From JAAYCI01 sp031549285 (GTDB lineage Bacteria; Bacillota; Clostridia; Oscillospirales; Ruminococcaceae): DNA of 64,000 bases. The position numbers were made by a program, and so were the translations under genes. Positions 51,819-60,943 of this stretch are shown here, one piece after another (the stretch's first letter is position 1; every line of letters begins with the position of its first letter). Below the pieces are notes generated by a model. It saw only the letters and a list, made by a program, of their open reading frames with translations, ran no database searches and was not told the origin of the DNA. The stretch covers positions 62,001 through 126,000 of the forward strand of contig JAVBPZ010000003.1 in assembly GCA_031549285.1 (NCBI GenBank), given 5' to 3'.

Positions 51819-51846
51819 ATTCTATCAAAAAGACGCCACATGTCAA
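51819..51846 (-). promoter_or_regulatory. Promoter for the MarR-ABC operon
   Basis: Minus strand TTGACA (51841-51846), 16-base spacer, TAGAAT (51819-51824). The transcription start would be near 51812, inside the operator. Confidence 0.7.
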
Positions 51847-51949
51847 TGGATTTCTTGCTCTTTTGCAAACAAATCTTTTCGCCTTTTCCTCCCGGTTTTT
51901 GTGCATTCAGCCCAAAGCCCGGCTGGCCGGGCCTTTCCGCCGCGCCAAC

Positions 51950-51981
51950 AAAAAACAGCCGCCGGCAAACCTGCCGGCGGC
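51950..51981 (-). terminator. Terminator after dapL
   Basis: 9-bp stem GCCGCCGGC (51958-51966) with GCCGGCGGC (51973-51981), followed on the minus strand by a T6 run after TG. Confidence 0.9.
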
Positions 51982-51998
51982 CACACACCATGCTACCT

Positions 51999-53186
51999 CT
52001 ACAAACTGCCTATCGCCGCCTTCACCCGGCTGGCCGCTTCCACCGTGCGCGCCTCGTCCCCAAACCCGGTCAGGCGAAAATACCCCTCGCCGTTTTTGCC
52101 AAACCCGGCGCCGGGGGTTCCCACCACCTTCGCCTTTTCCAGCAGGAAATCAAAAAACTCCCACGAGGACATACCGCCGGGACACGCCAGCCAGATATAC
52201 GGGCTGTTCACCCCACCGCAGAACCACACGCCCACCTCGGCCAGCGCCGCGCCAATCACGCCGGCGTTGCGCCGGTAGGCCGCCACATTCTCAATGCTCG
52301 CGGCCATTCCCTCCGGCGAAAACACCGCCTCGGCCCCGCGCTGCACAATATACGGCACCTCGTTAAACTTGGTGGCCTGCCGCCGTCCCCACATGCGGTT
52401 CAATTCGGCCCCCGCCGGGCGCAGCGCCTTCGGCACCACCGTGTACCCACAGCGCGTCCCTGTAAAGCCCGCCGTCTTGGACAGCGAGCATATCTCCACC
52501 GCGCACTCCGCCGCGCCATCCACCTCATAAATAGAATGCGGCACGTCGGCGTCGGTAATGAAACACTCATACGCCGCGTCGAACAAAATCACCGCGCCGT
52601 TTTCCCGGGCATACGCCACCCAGGCGGCCAGCTGCTCTTTTGTGTACGCCGCGCCGGTGGGGTTGTTCGGGCTGCAGATATAAATAATATCCGCCTTCGT
52701 GCCGGCCTCCGGCATCGGCAAAAATCCATTCTCCCGCGTGGCCGCCAGATAGGAAATCTGCCGCCCGGCCATCAGGTTCGCGTCCACATAGGCTGGGTAC
52801 ACCGGGTCGGGAATCAGCACCGTGTTGTCCGGCCCAAACAGCTCTATAATATTGCCCATGTCGCTCTTGGCGCCATCGGAAATAAATATCTCGTCCAGGC
52901 CCAGCTGCACATCCCGCTTTGCATAATACCCCTGCACCGCACTGCGCAAAAACTCGTACCCATGCTCCGGCCCATACCCATGAAAGCTCGCGGCGTCGCC
53001 CATCTCCCGCACGGCTTTTTCCATTGCTGCCACCACCGGCGGGGCCAGCGGCCGGGTCACATCGCCTATCCCCAGGCGAATCACATCCGCCTGCGGGTTC
53101 TTTTCCTTGTACGCCGCCACCCGGTGGGCAATCTCCACAAACAAATAACTATCCGCCAGCTTTGAAAAATTCGGGTTTACCTGCAT
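51999..53186 (-). CDS. dapL: LL-diaminopimelate aminotransferase
   Basis: A 395-residue class I/II PLP aminotransferase that converts tetrahydrodipicolinate directly to LL-diaminopimelate, a one-step route to the peptidoglycan and lysine precursor. Features: IGDVTRPLAP near residues 40-49, CSPNNPTGAAY at about 171-181, the PLP lysine Lys237 in SLSKTAGFTG, and RCGY. ATG at 53186 begins at the conserved MQVNPNFSKL with AAAGGAG upstream; an in-frame ATG at 53216 lacks a ribosome binding site. The other dap genes are not in the window. Confidence 0.95.
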   Translation of the reverse strand: MQVNPNFSKLADSYLFVEIAHRVAAYKEKNPQADVIRLGIGDVTRPLAPPVVAAMEKAVREMGDAASFHGYGPEHGYEFLRSAVQGYYAKRDVQLGLDEIFISDGAKSDMGNIIELFGPDNTVLIPDPVYPAYVDANLMAGRQISYLAATRENGFLPMPEAGTKADIIYICSPNNPTGAAYTKEQLAAWVAYARENGAVILFDAAYECFITDADVPHSIYEVDGAAECAVEICSLSKTAGFTGTRCGYTVVPKALRPAGAELNRMWGRRQATKFNEVPYIVQRGAEAVFSPEGMAASIENVAAYRRNAGVIGAALAEVGVWFCGGVNSPYIWLACPGGMSSWEFFDFLLEKAKVVGTPGAGFGKNGEGYFRLTGFGDEARTVEAASRVKAAIGSL

Positions 53187-53237
53187 ATTTCTCTCCTTTG
53201 CCTTGCGCCCATTCACTCCTTGCCCTGCCTGAATGAA

Positions 53238-54722
53238 TCACCGGAAATACAAATCCTTCGTCGGGAACTGCGGCTCACAGGTGAAGCGCACCCCCAGCTT
53301 ACGGAAGGTATCCGCGTCATCCTGCGTAATGATATCCGAGCAATGCGCGTCGCACCCGCGCAGCTCCGGCAGCCGCCGCAGCGCCAGGTCGGCGGTGGGG
53401 TTGGTCGCTGCCGAAATGGACAGCGCCAGCAGTACTTCTTCCAGCTTCAACACCGGGTACCGGCTGCCCAACATTTCCTTTTTCAGCCGCACGATCGGCT
53501 CCAAAACAATCGGCGATATCAGCAGAATTTCATCCGCAATCCCGGCCAGCGTCTTAATGGAATTCAGCACCACACTGGCGGTGTCGTTCATCAGCTCGCT
53601 GGACTTCCCGGTAATTATCGTCCCGTCCGGCAGCTCCATAGCCACCGCGCTGCGTCCGCTGTTCTGTGCCTTTTCCAGCGCCGGCGCCACCACCAGCCGC
53701 TCCTGCGGGTGCAAATCCAGCGAGGTCATCAAAAACTCTATCCGCTGTACCGAGTCCGCGTCCCGCTCCCCCTGCACATAGGCGCAGCGTTCCTTGTACC
53801 ACCGGCGAATAATCTCCTGCCGGCTAGCCTCCCGCACCACCGCGTCGTTGGAAATGCACCGGCCTATCATGTTCACACCCATGTCGGTGGGGGACTGGTA
53901 AATATCCTCCCCGGTCACCCGCTTCAAAATAGCGCGCACCACCGGGAACACTTCCACGTCACGGTTATAGTTCACCGCCGTCACACCATATGCCGACAGG
54001 TGAAACGGGTCTATCATGTTCACGTCTTTCAAATCGGCGGTCGCCGCCTCATACGCCACGTTCACCGGGTGCTGCAGCGGCAGGTCCCATATCGGGAAGG
54101 TCTCATACTTCGCGTACCCGGCCTTCACCCCGCGCTGGTTTTCGTGGTACAGCTGGGACAAACAGGTCGCCAGCTTCCCGCTGCCGGGTCCCGGCGCCGT
54201 CACCACCACCAGCGGACGGGTTGTTTCAATATACGGGTTCGCGCCATACCCCTCCTCCGACGCAATCACCTCCACGTCAGACGGATACCCCTTGGTCAGG
54301 GTATGTACATACACCCTTTCGCCCCGCATCTCCAGCTTCTTGCGAAAGTTGTCCGCCGCGGGCTGGCCGGTATACTGGGTAATCAATACCGAGCCAATAA
54401 ACAGCTCCATCTTGCGCAGGTTGTCTATCAGCCGCAGCACATCCAGGTCATAGGTAATGCCAATATCCGCGCGAATCTTATTTTTCTCTATCGCCTTGGC
54501 GCTGATGCACAGCACAATCTCCGCCTGGTCTTTCAGCTCTGCCAGCAGTTTCACCTTGTTGTTTATGTCAAACCCCGGCAACACCCTGGCCGCGTGGTGG
54601 TCGTCAAACAGCTTCCCGCCAAACTCCAGGTACAGCTTTTCAAAACGCTCCACCCGCTGGCGAATACGGGTGGATTGTTCGCGTATATATGTTTCGTTGT
54701 TAAACCCTATTTCTCTTCCCAT
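53238..54722 (-). CDS. DUF1846 family protein
   Basis: A 494-residue cytosolic protein of the DUF1846 family, recognised by the N-terminal GFNNETYIREQS, IVLCISAKAIEKNKIRADIGITYD, a PGPGSGK loop near residue 205 that resembles a nucleotide-binding P-loop, and ISAATNPTADLAL near residue 440. Crystal structures exist for the family but its function is unknown. It lies 51 bases upstream of dapL and 73 bases downstream of purA on the same strand, so it may share their transcript. Confidence 0.92.
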   Translation of the reverse strand: MGREIGFNNETYIREQSTRIRQRVERFEKLYLEFGGKLFDDHHAARVLPGFDINNKVKLLAELKDQAEIVLCISAKAIEKNKIRADIGITYDLDVLRLIDNLRKMELFIGSVLITQYTGQPAADNFRKKLEMRGERVYVHTLTKGYPSDVEVIASEEGYGANPYIETTRPLVVVTAPGPGSGKLATCLSQLYHENQRGVKAGYAKYETFPIWDLPLQHPVNVAYEAATADLKDVNMIDPFHLSAYGVTAVNYNRDVEVFPVVRAILKRVTGEDIYQSPTDMGVNMIGRCISNDAVVREASRQEIIRRWYKERCAYVQGERDADSVQRIEFLMTSLDLHPQERLVVAPALEKAQNSGRSAVAMELPDGTIITGKSSELMNDTASVVLNSIKTLAGIADEILLISPIVLEPIVRLKKEMLGSRYPVLKLEEVLLALSISAATNPTADLALRRLPELRGCDAHCSDIITQDDADTFRKLGVRFTCEPQFPTKDLYFR

Positions 54723-54795
54723 CTCTCCTGCCCTCTTGTTTCCCTCTATTGTTCATGCCTTCCGTGTTTTTGCTCTTTCCTTACAACACGCCGCC

Positions 54796-56067
54796 TCACA
54801 TCACAATATACGCGTCCCGTTCCGGCCCCACCGATACCGTACCAATGCGGCACCCCACGCTCTCTTCCACAAAATCTATATATGCGCGCGCCGCGCTGGG
54901 CAAATCGCTCTTATCCCGTATGCCGGACACATCCACCTTCCAGCCCGCCATGGTTTTCAGCACCGGCTTCGCGTTTTCCAGCTCCACCCCATACGGAAAC
55001 TCATGCACCACGCCGCCGTCTACCTCATACCCCACGCACACCGGAACTTCGTCCATATAGCTCAGCACGTCCAGCATGGTCAGCGCCAGCTCGTCCGCGC
55101 CCTGCATGCGGCAGCCATACCGGGTGGCCACCACGTCAAACGCGCCCACCCGCCGCGGCCTGCCGGTGGCCGCGCCATATTCGCCGCCCTCTTCGCGCAG
55201 CGCGTCCGCCTCGGAGCCAAACATCTCGCTGACAAACGGCCCCTCCCCCACACAGGTGGAGTACGCCTTGGTCACGCCGATGCTCTTATCCAGCTTGCGG
55301 TTGGGCACCCCGGCGCCAATCGGCGCATACGCCGCCACTGTGTTGGAGGAGGTCGTGTACGGGTAAATGCCAAAATCAATATCGCGCAACGCGCCCAGCT
55401 GCGCCTCAAACAAAATATCCGCGTGGTTTTCTGCCGCCGCGTCCAGGTACAGCCCCGTGTCACACAGGTACGGGCCAAACTCCTCGGCATACACCTTTAG
55501 CCACTCCCACACCGTGTCAAACGACAGCGCCGGCGCGTGGTAAATGCCCTGTACCGACAGGTTCTTGAAATCCACCAGCGCTTTCACTTTTTCTTTAATG
55601 TCATCCAAATGCAGCAGGTCCGCCATGCGCAGGGCTTTCTTCATATACTTGTCGCCATACGCCGGCGCAATGCCCCGCCGGGTGGAACCAAACGCCGCCT
55701 TGCCCAGCCGCTCTTCCTCCAGCACGTCCAGCAGCGGGTAATACGGCAGGCAGATGGTCGCCCGCTGGCTTATCTTCAGGTTCTTGGGTGACACCGCCAC
55801 ACCCTTTTCGCTCAGGGTTTTGCGTTCCTCAAACAAATGCGCCAGGTCTATCACCATGCCGCTGCCCATCACATTCACTACGTCTTCCCGCAAAATGCCG
55901 GACGGCATCAGGTTCAAAATAAACTTGCCCCGTTCATTTATCACGGTATGCCCGGCGTTGTTCCCGCCCTGATAGCGCACCACCACGTCATAGCTTTCGC
56001 TCAGCAGGTCCACCATCCGGCCCTTGCCTTCGTCTCCCCAGTTAATTCCGGTAATTGCAGTTAACAT
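54796..56067 (-). CDS. purA: Adenylosuccinate synthetase
   Basis: A 423-residue enzyme that joins IMP and aspartate with GTP in AMP synthesis. The P-loop-like GDEGKG is at residues 11-16, QGGNNAGHTV at about 33-42 binds IMP, STRRGIAPAYGDKY replaces the usual GTTGRGIGPAYEDK, and TGRPRRVGAFD near residue 303 is the aspartate/nucleotide loop. KAYSTCVGEGPF has Cys where TRVG is normal. These changes mark a divergent PurA subfamily, but all main motifs are present. GGAGGG lies 9 bases before the ATG. Confidence 0.93.
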   Translation of the reverse strand: MLTAITGINWGDEGKGRMVDLLSESYDVVVRYQGGNNAGHTVINERGKFILNLMPSGILREDVVNVMGSGMVIDLAHLFEERKTLSEKGVAVSPKNLKISQRATICLPYYPLLDVLEEERLGKAAFGSTRRGIAPAYGDKYMKKALRMADLLHLDDIKEKVKALVDFKNLSVQGIYHAPALSFDTVWEWLKVYAEEFGPYLCDTGLYLDAAAENHADILFEAQLGALRDIDFGIYPYTTSSNTVAAYAPIGAGVPNRKLDKSIGVTKAYSTCVGEGPFVSEMFGSEADALREEGGEYGAATGRPRRVGAFDVVATRYGCRMQGADELALTMLDVLSYMDEVPVCVGYEVDGGVVHEFPYGVELENAKPVLKTMAGWKVDVSGIRDKSDLPSAARAYIDFVEESVGCRIGTVSVGPERDAYIVM

Positions 56068-56140
56068 GGTTTTTTCCCTCCGTTTGCGGTCTTAGGACTT
56101 AGCAAAAACAGTCCGCCCATAACCGTACATTCCATCCGGT

Positions 56141-56169
56141 ATTGTATCATAGAACCGGGGCCGGAACAA
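56141..56169 (-). promoter_or_regulatory. Promoter for purA
   Basis: Minus strand TTGTTC (56164-56169), 17-base spacer, TACAAT (56141-56146); leader about 67 nt. No purine riboswitch was recognised. Confidence 0.5.
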
Positions 56170-56228
56170 TATCCGCCCCTCGGTTTTTCTGTTTTTCGCG
56201 CCCAAAATGCAGAAAGAGAGAAAAATGC

Positions 56229-56257
56229 CTTGACAAGGCAGGGAAAACACGCTATAA
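56229..56257 (+). promoter_or_regulatory. Promoter for acpP
   Basis: TTGACA (56229-56234), 17-base spacer, TATAAA (56252-56257). The leader to acpP is about 90 nt. Confidence 0.8.
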
Positions 56258-56353
56258 AAAGTAATAGGTTTCGGCACACTGGCAGCGTGCAGGCTGCGCC
56301 CCGCGCATTTCTGCCCGCGCTGGCAATTACTTTTAAGAAGGAGGGTGCGTCAG

Positions 56354-56581
56354 ATGGTATTCGACCGCATTCGCCAGATCCTCAGCGACCAGTTAGACAT
56401 TGAAGAGGACAAGATTACCATGGAGTCCGATATTGTAGAAAACCTGGAGGCCGACAGCCTGGATGTCGTAGACCTGGTAATGACCATCGAGGACGAGTAC
56501 AATATCGAGGTACCCGACGACCAGATTGAAAACTTCCGCACGGTCGGCGATGTGGTACGTTATATCGAGGAAAACACTTAA
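56354..56581 (+). CDS. acpP: Acyl carrier protein
   Basis: A 75-residue acidic four-helix carrier protein for fatty-acid synthesis. The phosphopantetheine attachment site is Ser35 in ADSLDVVDLVM. ATG at 56354 with AAGGAGG 10 bases upstream is preferred; an in-frame GTG at 56345 is too close to that site. Flanked by its own promoter and terminator, so it is monocistronic, and isolated from fab genes. Confidence 0.95.
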   Translation: MVFDRIRQILSDQLDIEEDKITMESDIVENLEADSLDVVDLVMTIEDEYNIEVPDDQIENFRTVGDVVRYIEENT

Positions 56582-56597
56582 TTTCTTGTATAACTTC

Positions 56598-56634
56598 CAG
56601 CCCCCTGCCGTTTTCGCGGGGGCTGTTATTTTTT
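56598..56634 (+). terminator. Terminator between acpP and proS
   Basis: Stem CAGCCCCC (56598-56605) with GGGGGCTG (56618-56625), then TTATTTTTT. Confidence 0.85.
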
Positions 56635-56669
56635 ACCTTGACCACCCACTGACAAAAGGAGGCACCATA

Positions 56670-58109
56670 ATGGCCAACGACAACAAAAAAATGGTGGAGG
56701 CCATCACCCCCATCGACCAGGACTTTGCCCAATGGTACACCGACATCTGCCTGAAGGCAGAGCTGGTGGATTATTCCTCGGTGAAGGGGTTCACCATTCT
56801 GCGCCCGTACGGGCAGGCCATCTGGGAAAACATCACACGCATTCTGGACGGCATGTTCAAGGCCACCGGCCACGAAAATGTCGCCATGCCGCTGCTCATT
56901 CCGGAAAGCCTGCTGCAAAAGGAAAAAGACCACGTCAGCGGTTTCGCGCCGGAGGTTGCCTGGGTCACCCGCGGCGGCAGCGAAGAGCTGGAAGAACCCA
57001 TGTGCATCCGCCCCACCAGCGAGACGCTGTTCTGCGACCACTTCTCGCAGATACTGCACACCTGGCGGCAGCTGCCGCTCTTGTATAACCAGTGGTGCAG
57101 CGTGGTGCGCTGGGAAAAAAGCACCCGTCCCTTCCTGCGCACACGGGAGTTCTGGTGGCAGGAAGGCCACACCATCCACGAAACGGCCGAGGAAGCCATC
57201 GCCGAAACCCGCCAGCAGCTGGATACCTACGCCGAGCTGTGTGAGGATCACCTGCTCATGCCGCTTTTGAAAGGTCAAAAAACCGAGAGCGAAAAATTCG
57301 CCGGCGCGCAGGCCACCTACGCCATCGAGGCCATGATGCACGACGGCAAAGCGCTGCAGGCCGGCACCAGCCATTATTTTGGCGACGGTTTCTCCCGCGC
57401 GTTTGACGTTACCTTCGCCGGCCGGGACAACACCCTGCAGTACCCGTTCGAGACCAGCTGGGGCGTCTCCACCCGTCTCATCGGTGGCATCATCATGACC
57501 CACGGCGACAACGAGGGCCTCATCCTGCCGCCCGCGGTGGCGCCGTTCCAGGTGGTCATCATCCCGGTGGCCCAGCACAAGGAAGGCGTGCTGGACAAGG
57601 CATATGAACTGAAAGAACGCCTGTCCAAGTTCGTCCGGGTCAAGCTGGACGACAGCGATAATTCCCCCGGCTGGAAATTCAGCGAGTGGGAGATGCGCGG
57701 CGTGCCCCTGCGGCTGGAAATCGGCCCAAAGGACATCGAAAACGACCAGTGCGTGCTGGTCCGGCGGGACACGCGCGAAAAATCCTTCGTTCCGCTGGCA
57801 GACCTGGAAACCGCCATTCCCTCCCTGCTGGACGCGCTGGCCGCCGCCCTGTACGAAAAAGCAGCCCAGAACCTCGCAAACCGCACCTGGTCCTACGCCA
57901 CCATGGACGAAATTGTGGCAAAAGCCAACAGCGAAAACGGCTACATCCGCGCCATGTGGTGCGGCGAAGAAGCCTGCGAAGACACCATGAAGGAACAGGC
58001 CGGCCTTTCCAGCCGCTGCATTCCGTTCGAGCAGGAAACCCTGGCCGCCACCTGCCCGGTCTGCGGCCAGCCCGCGAAGCACATGGTGGTCTGGGGCAAG
58101 GCATACTAA
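56670..58109 (+). CDS. proS: Prolyl-tRNA synthetase (ProS type 3, archaeal/eukaryotic-like)
   Basis: A 479-residue class II aminoacyl-tRNA synthetase. It lacks the editing (INS) domain found in the longer bacterial form. Motif 2 includes VVRWEKSTRPFLRTREFWWQEGHT around residues 147-170, and IGGIIMTHGDNEGL is motif 3. The C-terminal zinc-binding-like domain has CGEEAC and CPVCGQPA and ends in Tyr, as in the archaeal/eukaryotic type. AAAGGAGG precedes ATG at 56670. Its own terminator follows. Confidence 0.96.
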   Translation: MANDNKKMVEAITPIDQDFAQWYTDICLKAELVDYSSVKGFTILRPYGQAIWENITRILDGMFKATGHENVAMPLLIPESLLQKEKDHVSGFAPEVAWVTRGGSEELEEPMCIRPTSETLFCDHFSQILHTWRQLPLLYNQWCSVVRWEKSTRPFLRTREFWWQEGHTIHETAEEAIAETRQQLDTYAELCEDHLLMPLLKGQKTESEKFAGAQATYAIEAMMHDGKALQAGTSHYFGDGFSRAFDVTFAGRDNTLQYPFETSWGVSTRLIGGIIMTHGDNEGLILPPAVAPFQVVIIPVAQHKEGVLDKAYELKERLSKFVRVKLDDSDNSPGWKFSEWEMRGVPLRLEIGPKDIENDQCVLVRRDTREKSFVPLADLETAIPSLLDALAAALYEKAAQNLANRTWSYATMDEIVAKANSENGYIRAMWCGEEACEDTMKEQAGLSSRCIPFEQETLAATCPVCGQPAKHMVVWGKAY

Positions 58110-58164
58110 TCTCCCGTTATTATTTATTTGCTACAAAACCACCGCCCTATTCAAGTATAAACCC

Positions 58165-58206
58165 ACCGGCCGGATGCGCAGCAGCTGCACATCCGGCCGG
58201 TATTTT
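58165..58206 (+). terminator. Terminator after proS
   Basis: 12-bp stem ACCGGCCGGATG (58165-58176) with CATCCGGCCGGT (58190-58201), then ATTTTT. The 230 bases that follow up to lgt hold no supported gene. Confidence 0.9.
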
Positions 58207-58438
58207 TCGTCTATATCATATCCTCCTGCGAAGCTCTCATCCACATAAACCCTTTACAAACAACACCTTTCACACTCTTATGCCCACATCAGCAAAAAGA
58301 ACATTGCAAGCACAAACGCACTATTCCGGCGGCATCTCCGGCAGCGGCGGCACCACCAGCGCGTACACCTGCGTCGGGGAAACCCCCGCACATCATACGG
58401 CGGTTATGCCTGCATCGGCGCATTGTTTTGTTGATAGT

Positions 58439-59260
58439 TCATGCCGCATTTCCCTCTCCATCTTTCTGCTCGCTCTCCGGCGCGTCCGGTTTTTCTTTGC
58501 GCCAGCGGAACATATACAGCAGCACCACCGCCAGGAAAATCCCCAGCGATATCCACTGGCTGGTGGACAGCACATACACCCCGCGTACCACGTCCCCCCG
58601 GAAAAACTCCAGCACAAAACGCAGCACACTATAAATCAGCAGATACAGCGGCAGCGCCAGCCACTTTCGCCGCATCCGCCGCACCACAACCGCCAGCACC
58701 ACAAACAGCACCAGGTTGCACCCTGCCTCTATCAGCTGAATCGGCAGCAGCGGCACGTCGTTTGGCGCGGCAATCGCACGGGTGTACACGATACCCCACG
58801 GTACCTCCATGCCCCAGCAGCAGCTGCCCAAAAAGCACCCAATGCGCCCAAACACATGAAACAGTGGAATGGCCGGCGCCGCCAGGGCCGCCGTGGTCTT
58901 GAACGAAACCTTGTACTTGCGGCAGTACCAGTACACCGCCACCAGCCCGCCTATCATCCCGCCGTAAAACACAATCCCGGCGGACAATATCTCCCACAAA
59001 ATAACCGGGTGTTGCCGTATCAATGCCCAGTTTCGCACCACAACCGGAATCATGGTAAGGATGTGCAGCAGCTTTGCGCCAATCAGCACCCCCACCACCG
59101 CCAACAGCCCAATATGCAGCAGGTCATCACCGGGCAACCGCCCCACCTTGCCGCCACGGTTGGTCAGGTACACATATAAAAACGCAACCGCGGCCCCCAC
59201 CAGCGCCATCAGGCCATAGGTAGGAATCTCGCGTCCAAAAACAACCAAAAAAGGATACAT
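58439..59260 (-). CDS. lgt: Prolipoprotein diacylglyceryl transferase
   Basis: A 273-residue seven-helix membrane enzyme that attaches diacylglycerol to the lipobox cysteine of prolipoproteins. The conserved GGMIGGL lies near residues 98-104 and the Lgt signature GRIGCFLGSCCWG near 132-144, where Cys residues replace the Asn/Gly of the proteobacterial form, as often in clostridia. ATG at 59260 is chosen for AAGGAG about 7 bases upstream; the longer frame upstream is unconserved. Likely substrates in the window are the carboxypeptidase and the two DUF3048 lipoproteins. Confidence 0.93.
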   Translation of the reverse strand: MYPFLVVFGREIPTYGLMALVGAAVAFLYVYLTNRGGKVGRLPGDDLLHIGLLAVVGVLIGAKLLHILTMIPVVVRNWALIRQHPVILWEILSAGIVFYGGMIGGLVAVYWYCRKYKVSFKTTAALAAPAIPLFHVFGRIGCFLGSCCWGMEVPWGIVYTRAIAAPNDVPLLPIQLIEAGCNLVLFVVLAVVVRRMRRKWLALPLYLLIYSVLRFVLEFFRGDVVRGVYVLSTSQWISLGIFLAVVLLYMFRWRKEKPDAPESEQKDGEGNAA

Positions 59261-59307
59261 GGCACGCTCCTTGCGGGGAAATTTCCTGCAGCGGCACCGC
59301 CACAGAC

Positions 59308-59344
59308 AAAAAACGAGCTGAAATTGTAAACACAAATCCAGCTC
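59308..59344 (-). terminator. Terminator after the DUF4190 gene
   Basis: GAGCTG (59315-59320) pairs with CAGCTC (59339-59344), with an inner TTGT/ACAA pairing; on the minus strand a T6 run follows. Confidence 0.75.
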
Positions 59345-59399
59345 ATTTTTTATGCTATTTTAAGTAGGCATCGGCATACTCCAAAACAAACCGGATGGA

Positions 59400-59858
59400 C
59401 TAATAATAGCCATAATATGCCAAATCCGAGCACGCCAGGCAACCTACGCAAACGGTGCAGGTAACAAACTCAATCGCGCCAATCGCCAGCGCAATGATGG
59501 ACAGAATCAGGCCCACCGTCGCTTTGCTGTCGCCCGGGAACTTTTTACGCGCGTTAATGGACAAAATCAAGCCCACAATGGCCAGACCCAACGGCAGGAA
59601 CCCAACATACGGAATCCAGCCAACCAACAACAGCGCCAGCGCAACAATGCCGCAAACCATGCCTGCCGTACCGCTGCCACCACCAGAACCTATGGGCGGA
59701 GGAGGCGGAGGGAACCCGCCGCCATACATGGGCGGGGGCGTCTGGGGCATCTGATAGTTCGGCTGCGGTGCCATAGGCGGAGGCGCCATCGGCTGGGGTG
59801 GGGGTGGTGCCGCGTTCGGATCCTGATAACCAGGGTTCGGATTCGGTTGATAATCCAT
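59400..59858 (-). CDS. DUF4190-type small membrane protein with proline-rich N-terminus
   Basis: A 152-residue protein. Residues 1-60 are rich in Pro, Gln, Met and Gly (tracts of PPPP). Two hydrophobic segments follow, at about 64-96 (GMVCGIVALALLLVGW onward) and 112-140, separated by the short loop NARKKFPGDSKA typical of DUF4190. The last part is Cys-rich (CTVCVGCLAC) and ends in aromatic residues. Function unknown. Promoter at 59921-59949. Confidence 0.8.
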   Translation of the reverse strand: MDYQPNPNPGYQDPNAAPPPPQPMAPPPMAPQPNYQMPQTPPPMYGGGFPPPPPPIGSGGGSGTAGMVCGIVALALLLVGWIPYVGFLPLGLAIVGLILSINARKKFPGDSKATVGLILSIIALAIGAIEFVTCTVCVGCLACSDLAYYGYY

Positions 59859-59920
59859 AATTCACACCTCAAAATCATAAATTTGTTTTGGAAAGCAAAA
59901 CACAATATACCCTAGTTTCA

Positions 59921-59949
59921 AGGATAACAAAAAGTTGTGGGGTTGTCAA
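59921..59949 (-). promoter_or_regulatory. Promoter for the DUF4190 gene
   Basis: Minus strand TTGACA (59944-59949), 17-base spacer, TATCCT (59921-59926). Confidence 0.6.
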
Positions 59950-60076
59950 ACAAAACCCGCCGAGGAATACACTTTTTAAAGGGAACAAGCCTCATTAATT
60001 TGAAACAAAAAGATATGGTCCCCCCGCGCTTCCCACGCTGCTGCCGTAAGCGCATTCCCAAAACCTCTCGCTCAGC

Positions 60077-60943
60077 CTACCCTCTGCTTTTCCGGCGATA
60101 ATTCCACACCGACAGCAAAAAGAACACCACCGACGCGCCTGCCAGCACCAGCACGCTGCCCCACAGGGGAAACACCGCGTCTCCATACGTCAGGCGCACC
60201 CCCATCTGCTGCCATAGTTCATCCTGCACCGCCGCCGGCACCCCTTCATACGACGCAGCCGCCGGCCCCCGCAACACCAAATACCGCAGCAGCACCGCCG
60301 CGTGGGTGGTGGGAAACAGTTTCACTGCCCACTGCGCGCCTTCCGGCAGCGCACCCACCGGCATATACATGCCGGTCAAAAATCCCACCAGCACCCCCAC
60401 CACTGTACTGGCCCCCACAAAGGCGCCGTTGGTGGACAAAAACGTAATAATGAAAAACACCATGCAAACACCGGAAACCAGCGCCAGCACCATCACGCCC
60501 AGTATCGCCAGCAGCACCGGGATACTCGGCAGCACCGCGCCGCCCGCCAGCAGCCAGCCCCCCGCCAGCACCAGGGCCAGCAGCGTCATCAGCCCCGCTG
60601 CCACCAGCCCGCCGCCCATATACCCTGCCACCAGGCGGCTGCGCTTCACCGGTGAAGCCAAAAAATCCCGGCTCACTTTTTTCTCCCGGTCACTTACCAA
60701 AATCCCCAGCGCCCCCATGGCGGTGGTCACCGGCGCCACCGCACAGATGCCCGCCACCAGCCAGCTGCCCACAAACAACGTGGCATCCGGCAGCTCTGCC
60801 AGCGACGTCTCCAAATTATCCGCCAGAAAAAACAGGTACAGCCCCAAAATTATCAGCACCCCCAGCAGCGAAAAAATCACCGCTGACCGGTCCCGAAAAT
60901 ACACCTTTGCATTACGCGAAATCACCGCTCGAGTACTCATCAT
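60077..60943 (-). CDS. ABC-2 type transporter permease
   Basis: A 288-residue permease with six hydrophobic segments (about 23-40, 60-82, 105-130, 140-170, 176-195, 255-280). The cytoplasmic loop SDREKKVSRDFLASPVKRSRLVAGY (residues about 83-107) is characteristic of DrrB/NodJ-like ABC-2 permeases, which export drugs or lipids. Start and stop overlap the ATPase gene by 4 bases (ATGA). Last gene of the LytTR operon. Confidence 0.9.
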   Translation of the reverse strand: MMSTRAVISRNAKVYFRDRSAVIFSLLGVLIILGLYLFFLADNLETSLAELPDATLFVGSWLVAGICAVAPVTTAMGALGILVSDREKKVSRDFLASPVKRSRLVAGYMGGGLVAAGLMTLLALVLAGGWLLAGGAVLPSIPVLLAILGVMVLALVSGVCMVFFIITFLSTNGAFVGASTVVGVLVGFLTGMYMPVGALPEGAQWAVKLFPTTHAAVLLRYLVLRGPAAASYEGVPAAVQDELWQQMGVRLTYGDAVFPLWGSVLVLAGASVVFFLLSVWNYRRKSRG

